Of a stretch of DNA of 64,000 nt, positions 57,401 to 64,000 are shown one piece after another. Positions within the stretch are counted from its first letter, which is position 1. Each line of letters begins with the position of its first letter. This stretch comes from Fennellomyces sp. T-0311 (lineage: Eukaryota; Mucoromycota; Mucoromycetes; Mucorales; Lichtheimiaceae). The position numbers and the translations under genes were made by a program. The stretch lies in contig JALLLT010000011.1 in assembly GCA_025266875.1 (NCBI GenBank), positions 496,001-560,000 of the forward strand, in the 5' to 3' direction. The notes beneath the pieces are model-generated. The model was not told where the DNA came from, did not search any database, and was given only the letters and a program-made list of their open reading frames with translations.

Positions 57401-60130
57401 TTGCATTTTGGAAAAGACCTTCTAGGAACTACAACGATGCCATCATCAATAACTCTACCTTATGCATTCAAAAAGAAAAGACTTACGCGTGCCACCATGT
57501 CAATAAAGGACACCAGCAAGCACTCGGGCTTCTCATCCTTTTTGCTGTCATCCGTGGAGGAGGCTTTCTCATCATGGCTAGCACTGGACATTTCAACGTC
57601 TTCTGACTGTTCACCGCCCGGCATCAACTTTAGCAAATGACTGTCATCACTTGGCTTGCCAATATCGCTGTGTCCCATTTCGACGACTTTGCGTATCATG
57701 CGCGCCACGCATTCAAATACTGCAGGCTTCAAAGAAGGGTGATGTCGTGTCAATTCATCCATGGTGCTACCCAATGCCGTTGCATTGTCGACTTCGGCAG
57801 CGTTGCGAAGGTACTCGTGCTCCGTCAACAAGTCGAAAAAGTGCGGCAATGGCTTGGCCTTGTTGAACATTTCGATACCCGGAGGGTTCAAGCAGATGGC
57901 CCCAAACGCATTGACTGACGCCATCAACACCTCGCTGTTTGGGGTGTTATACACGCAGATCGTCTCCAGGAACACTTGGGGGAGCTTGGCTTCTTGCAGG
58001 ATTGGCAGCGACGTCGGCTCCATGTGAATAAATGTTGTCATGATATTGATTGCTATGCCAACATTCAGCAAATGATATCAAATACGATGGTCCCGCTTAC
58101 CAAGCATCAACACATTCGCTCCAAAAATATCCGGATGGCCAATGATCTGCTTTAGTGAGATGGGCACCGACGATTCGATCAGGTTTCGGAGACCATCGGC
58201 TGTGCCTGAGGACTCCATCATTCGAAGCAGGAACTTGAGCATCGACTTGATTGCCGATATGCGGTCGTATGGCGCAAGAGCACCAGGAGCGACATGGACA
58301 CTTGCTGCACTCGGGTCCATCGAACCACTTGATTGTGCAAACTGTATGCACTGCTCCAACTCGGTCTGCAATCAGTTAGACAACCCGTCATTCTTTCTGC
58401 TAGCAGCTCAGCTTACCTTGATTCTTGCCAACAGCGTATCCAGACCACCAGCATTACAAAACGCCGAGAACGAGGTTGTGTAGGCATTGACGATTGCGTC
58501 CAGGAGCCCAACGACCTTTGAAACGAACTTGTTACAGAAAAAAAGTTTAGTGTAACTGTAGTTGCTTGATGGATGATTCATGCAAACCTTGGTGATGATG
58601 CATTGTGGGTTTCCGAGGATTTGCACGAGTATTGGTATAACGCCTGCCGAAATGAGCATCTGTCCGCCAGGCTGGTTCTGTAGAAGGCATGACATCAGCG
58701 TGAAGAGGGCGTCGAGGAAGTTGCGTGGATAAACTATGTCTACTTGTCAGAAACATGTCTCAGCCCCGTTTCATCACTCACCGCTTCTCGACTCTTGCAT
58801 GATCTTCCGCAGCATTTGAAGTAACACGCCATGGTTGGCCGAGGCATTCAGCGCTGTAAGTACTTCGGAGAGTTTCCCACGATGTCGTGCAACGCCGTCG
58901 AGGGCACACAGGGCATACATTTGCATCGTCTATAAAGCCATGAGCGTCATATGAGTAAAAAAGAAAACTCTTGGCTTCGCCCAGTTTTATGCATTACGTT
59001 TGGTATTTCCTTCTCTGGATGGATCAGCTCTGCGAGGTTGGCCACCAGATGAGGCTCGTAGATGAACACTTTGTTCTGTGCCGTTGTCTCGGACACCGTA
59101 TGAGCTAACAAGGCACATGAATACACACTCTGTTATTATGCACTTTGCAAACGTTTACCCATGATGGCGATGGCTAGAATTCGAATGGTCAAAAGCTTTC
59201 GTCTCTCTTCCAGATTGGCGAGGTGCCGAGTGATGCGAATCTGGTTTGCCAGCTCGAACTGGTATTCTTTCGGTATATTGTGCTCGTTCACCAGATCCTG
59301 GAACACTTGGATGTCGGTCTTATTCGTCAGGGGCGCCATCTGAGCGGTGACGACGTTGATGCCTTCGTCACGGGGATCGTCGGCTTGTGGTACTGCTGCG
59401 TCCTTGTCGTCATCCGTCCGCCGAGTGCGGTAGAAACGAATCTTCAGCTGCGTCATATCCTCGGTAACGACATAGCTGTCCTTGCACAAATCTACAAAGT
59501 CGGATTGGATGCCCCATCCGCGCGCAAGCTCCGTGATTTTGTCCTGCGGGGTGACGAACGATGAACGTATGGCTCGTGGGTTGTTTACACGCTGTGCCGG
59601 TCGTAACGTGAACTGCATCACTGACTCCAGTACATCAATGTCGGTTGTATTGATAAGAGCGTTCATGTGCTGTTGCAAAAGCGTCAGTGCATAAGCTTCC
59701 GCTATGTGACAAGAAGTATACCTCATAAGAATTGTAAATGTTTCTGTTTGTGCAGTTTTCAAACAGGGTTCTCGAGAGATTAGCAATGGCGAGAAGCAAA
59801 TCTTTGGTGGAAGCGTCGAACTCTCGAGATTGAATATGTTGTAGATCGTATTCGTCACATATGCGTTGCAGAATGTTATCGAAGCGATTGAGGACTCCTA
59901 CCCAATGAAAGAGATCTCCTCGGGGGTACGTCCATTCCATGATCTTTGCGGCATAATTGGGAATCTGCTGTTCGGGGTCCTGTTCAAGACTCTTGATCAA
60001 ATCGCGCAGCGGACGTGGCTAATAGAAAATACACAACTTGAGGATCCACGCAAAAAACGGCACGCCATGTGGTAGAAAGTTTACTTACAACTGCCGCGAG
60101 TTTCTTCGAAGGAGTCTTTTTGATCTTCAT
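48409..60130 (-). CDS. TOM1: giant HECT E3 ubiquitin ligase, Tom1/Ptr1/HUWE1 family
   Basis: HECT ligase that ubiquitinates excess ribosomal and histone proteins in yeast and is linked to mRNA export. The gene is 11.7 kb with many short introns, and I estimate about 3,500 residues (Tom1 about 3,270, HUWE1 about 4,370). The first exon (from 60130) reads [14 protein letters not shown], then [20 protein letters not shown]. The N-terminal armadillo-like DUF908/DUF913 region spans about 60.0-57 kb. A UBA domain ([19 protein letters not shown]) is near 55.8 kb and acidic tracts are at 53.3-52.7 kb. Charged repeats ([13 protein letters not shown]) are at 50.5 kb, and a KR/E-rich and poly-Ala helix at 51.8 kb. 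Two ubiquitin-binding motifs, [17 protein letters not shown] and [15 protein letters not shown], lie near 51.4-51.6 kb. The C-terminal HECT domain has [20 protein letters not shown] and ends [17 protein letters not shown]. The catalytic Cys codon is split TG|T by the last intron (48566-48512). Confidence 0.93.
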
Positions 60131-60546
60131 GATCGTAGACTAAGAGAACAGAGGAAAGGGTAAAGGCGTCACGTCGTCAGCCAAAAAAGCTCTCTCTTTC
60201 TTTTTTTATTGGGTATAAACTACGGCGGAAAACGGCCTTGGACCTATTGGCCAAGAACCAGCTTACCTATATGCTAGATCTTGTGGGTTTGGAGTCGATC
60301 TCGTATTGACCAATGTGAAGAAAGTGGTGACAGACGAGACGAGTTGCGCTTACTTCGCAGGATACGTCATGACCTTTGAGCTGGGAATGAATTGATAAGT
60401 TCTTGTGTCAAAGGACTAGAGTTAGCGTCGCCTTTTCGCATAACGACGATCCAAAGCCCAATCTAGAACCCGATTCTACTATTCTTGATATACCAACACC
60501 CGCGATTGAGAACAGTACCTATTAGGAATCTACAGAAGATCTTGGA
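60131..60546. other. 5' flank of the HECT ligase gene
   Basis: Pyrimidine-rich leader close to the start, with no clear TATA box. No divergent gene is recognised upstream. Confidence 0.5.
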
Positions 60547-60547
60547 T

Positions 60548-60600
60548 AGAGTAATGAAGTGTTGTCCATCGGTTGCTAAGCAACAGACCACCATTACTCT
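60548..60600. promoter_or_regulatory. X-box palindrome nested in a larger inverted repeat
   Basis: GTTGCTAAGCAAC (60572-60584) is a palindromic RFX-type site about 450 bp upstream of the HECT start. It lies between AGAGTAATG (60548-60556) and its exact complement CATTACTCT (60592-60600), so the whole 53 bp is a nested palindrome. Confidence 0.5.
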
Positions 60601-63600
60601 TTGGTCATTTGATTGACGGATTCCCTCCGACGTGTTGAGTCCGTCACATACCTACCGGTTCAAGCTCATCATAAAGTGCAGTAAAGAAACTTTTGGTCAG
60701 CATTTGATTTGCGAGCAAACATAAAAGTACCAGCGGCGCACTACTTTATACCCCTATACGTACGGGTGCTATCATTATCACCAAGCCAACGGTAATGCCG
60801 ATTGGAACATATTGAGAGCAGGTAAGTTATAGGCAAAATAAGTAGTAGTCCGTTGTTGAATAGGATGGCGCATACGGATAATTGACATGATATTGAGTTT
60901 TCTTTTCACAAACCCAAGATGAATCGTGATGCTCGAATTAGTGAAACGCTTGCTATACTAAAGCGCGGGAAAGCTGAGACGGAAGTTTAATGCAAGCCGC
61001 TTGTGGAACGATAAAGTCGTTGCGGCAATCTTGGCGCAGTGTGATGTAAGCTTTGCCCATTCACCATAAGCCCAATCACAAAAGTGCCACAAATGCAAAA
61101 TGTAATACTCGAGAAGCAGGATTAGTCACACAAGATGACAAAGAACGCGGTTTGCCCATATTATAAAACTATACCACCAGCAATGGCCGTTATGGTTTAC
61201 TTTCTTTGTTGACCTCAATATCACGCTGAACACCACGAGTACAGCCACGTAGAAATGAGTGGATTACGTTACGTAGGTGAAAGGAGTGTTGTTAAAGATT
61301 TGAACACGCGACCACGGTGATATAGACGATGCATGACCACCAAGTGAACGCTATCTATGACACGTTCATAACCGCGTCTTCATTTTTGACGCGGCTCACC
61401 TTTCTTGTAATTCCAGCACCATACACACTTGAAAATTGGCTCTCTAGCTTTACAGTGCATGTACATACGTAAACTTAATGAATTGGTTACGTATGGACAT
61501 ACCCAAATATAATTTTTTGTACGTAATGCATAGAGAGAGAGAAAGTATACAACTGCATCCACATATCTACAGAGGCATCTTTCTTTCTGGTATTCCGGGG
61601 CATCCATTATTTATAAGCTCTTTTCGCGGTTATTGGCTTTTCTATATAACATGTGGGGCACTAAAAGTATCTCATTAGCCTTTTTTTTAATACCATAGAA
61701 TCTCTGAAAAATTTACTGTGTTATGACTTCGCAAAGGCATCACCCTTTAGCGCTTTTACATCATGATTCGAAAGGCTATATATGAGCTTAGCTTTGGTGG
61801 AAGCATCATGTAAATCCCATAAGCTCCTTTACTAAAAAGAAAATAATGTATCAGCCATTGGAATTCTTGTGTTCGTGTCGATGTACGCTCTTACAATCAA
61901 TGAACTTCGTAGAGCAACGCGCCTCCCTACTTCCGTATCGGTTCCGTTGTGTGGATGCTGTGTGCTCTTTTTTTCACGTACTTTACTATGTGCGTGCTTG
62001 CGCGTGCCAACGAATGCTTAGTGTGTGTTCGATATATGCCTTGTATGTCCTAATGTGGTAGTGTGTCCTTGACAATATGTCACTTCAGCGCCATAGGAAT
62101 GTTCGACAAGCTCTTGTCTCCTTGATAGATGTGATTCTTGGCACCATGTCACACGGATACATAAGGAGACCGATGATGTTCTCCAATGAGTGCACGAAAA
62201 CGTTCTTTAAGTTTGTTACCCCCAGATGAATATGAGTACTAGGCGCCTGGTGTCTAATTGGTGGCAATGCTGTAAGAATGCTCGACGTCTCGACGTGCCT
62301 CTGAGGACACGTTCGTTTCATGCGGCATTCTTTGCTACGTACGATAAAAACATGAATTTCGTTTTGTCTTCAACAATAATTGATTCATCATTCACCCCAA
62401 CTCTGGTGTTAGATCGATCCTCCACGGCGTTCCCCCACCAGGGATTATCGCATTGCACGCCATACAACGTTTCCAGTTCCGGACCACGCATATACTGACA
62501 CCCCACCGAAGGCCCGCTCAAATCAGTCCTCGTGTCACAAAAAGCCCCATAGGAATCAAAGCCATCGTGTCGCTGGTTATCCTACTATCCAACAGGCCCC
62601 ATGTCGACTTTCTTCGTAGGGGTCGTGATGTTCTTGCCATCTGAGTATCTCTCAGGTAAGTTGAATAAGAGGAGGCAGTAACACGTTATTACAAGCCTTA
62701 CCAAGGCTGCTATGAATTCTGCGGATATGACAGTTCTTACTTCCTTCAAATACATGATGCGAAAAAATGGGCCTTGCGACAATGCAAAGAGATTTCTGCA
62801 TGTATTGACATTGTGACTTTACTCAATGCTGATGACCAGGGTTGACTATCATACAAAACTTTATGCGTCAATTGGTTCACCGCTATATACTTGTTGGATT
62901 GTTAACGTACCTTTGATCAGTATAAAGAGTAACAAAACAATATGTTTTGATAAGGAGAAGTTTGAAGAAAAGCGCAGCTTTCATGGTAATTACACTGTTG
63001 CAATACACCCTGTTGCTTCGAGCCCAACAGAATGCATGAAGTAAACACTAGCGAGTGTTATCTGTACAGCACGCTACAGTGTGTCCGCTTAGAATATCTC
63101 ATAGTCGCTTTTTCGTTAGCAGCATTGAAAAGTTTTAATATATTTATTTGTCATTTCGATGGATCTTGAGACAGCAAGTACATCTGTAAGTAATTACTAT
63201 TATCAAATCCGGTGTAAGGGTTTTGGATGTATCCTTACTTGCTCTTGTTTGGACTTTACACAAAGCATTCGGGAATATACGTATATGTTGCCGACATGTA
63301 TAATTTATTACTGCTTGAGACATCAAAAGATGCCTAATACCTCTGAGACAAAGAAAGGCCGGTATGTACGTACATATTCGCGTTCCCCATGGATTGCATC
63401 TCTCTTCCAACAATAAATACCACGTGAGTACTCGCCGATCTTCCTTAGAGATTTGTGGTCGTTTGACGCACATAGTACCATTCGCTTGATATTTTATGTC
63501 CTTAGAATTTCTAGGTAAGGCATCGCTTAGCAAAACACTGAAAATTACAATCATTCAATTAATTTTTTAACATCCAAATATAGTCTCTTTATGGAGACAA

Positions 63601-64000
63601 AAAAGTAATATTGTAGTGTGTTTGCCCTACAACGCTTATACGCTATTAGGTGGTGGCCTATCCTTTTAAACGAATACGACCACACGTACGTACTAGTACT
63701 TAAGCTTCACCACTCATTTCAAAGTATATTATTGCTTGATAACGCATTATTTTGACAGCAAACGAATAAATAAGTTGTCTCTTATATCCACAGAGTATAT
63801 AAAGTAAACTTTCCATTCATGTAATCGACCGTTTTCGTGTGAGTACTCGTCGTCGTTAGAGTCTGCTACACACAACTTTATACGCACACTTATTTACTAA
63901 AATCTCCACAAAGAGATTTTAAATAATCCTTGTAGTAAATAAAAGGAGTAGCGTGGATAATCTTAGTGGCTGGAGATTTATATCGCTTGCTTGATAGACG
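60601..64000. other. terminal AT-rich region, no gene recognised
   Basis: Only short frames, none with a recognisable domain or splice pattern. Two small direct repeats occur: GTGAGTACTCG followed by TTAGAG, near 63423 and again near 63839. TACGTA-type palindromes are frequent (61278, 61467, 61487, 61520, 62338, 63280, 63367 and 63686). Confidence 0.5.

Overview
The window looks like nuclear DNA of an early-diverging filamentous fungus, most likely Mucoromycota (Mucorales-like). Genes carry many 50-70 nt GT-AG introns, intergenic DNA is AT-rich, and the protein set is fungal: an SKT5/Chs4-type chitin synthase regulator, a Tom1/HUWE1 HECT ligase, an RMD5/GID2 subunit and a Fanzor. This placement is an inference from gene content, not from a database search.

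Layout. 0-8.4 kb: one aldo-keto reductase (minus strand) in repeat-rich DNA that holds a possible LTR piece, a CACTA-like miniature element with a 3-bp target duplication, a pogo/Tc1-like miniature element and a block of decayed repeats. 8.5-9.9 kb: an amino acid/auxin-type permease. 10.4-15.3 kb: two strongly diverged direct copies of a 1.4-1.7 kb segment. 15.6-18.7 kb: SKT5/Chs4 with a C-terminal CaaX box, then the ESCRT-III subunit Vps24/CHMP3. 19.2-24.9 kb: three tandem short-chain dehydrogenases (SDRs) of one family. 26-33 kb: a decayed Fanzor-like remnant (minus) and an apparently full-length 16-exon Fanzor gene (plus), lying between the third and fourth SDR copies. 33.8-40.3 kb: the fourth SDR, 2-hydroxyacyl-CoA lyase, RMD5/GID2 and an NTF2-like protein. 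42.3-42.9 kb: a small SET protein. 43.8-45.6 kb: a decayed unknown gene. 46.4-47.6 kb: a fifth SDR. 48.4-60.1 kb: the giant HECT ligase. 60.1-64 kb: no convincing gene.

How the parts relate. The SDRs share exon boundaries and look like one local expansion. The Fanzor locus is the most notable system: exon joining by phase alone gives an uninterrupted 824-residue frame with all three RuvC acidic residues in place (D476, E701, D792). The Glu sits in a downstream position, as described for Fanzor proteins. The frame ends just before a second, out-of-frame but spliceable coding stretch, so the C-terminus may be frameshifted. Three E3 or membrane-remodelling components (HECT, RMD5, Vps24) are ordinary housekeeping genes. 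Several intergenic regions carry palindromic RFX-type X-box motifs, some just upstream of start codons. I found no tRNA, rRNA or CRISPR array.
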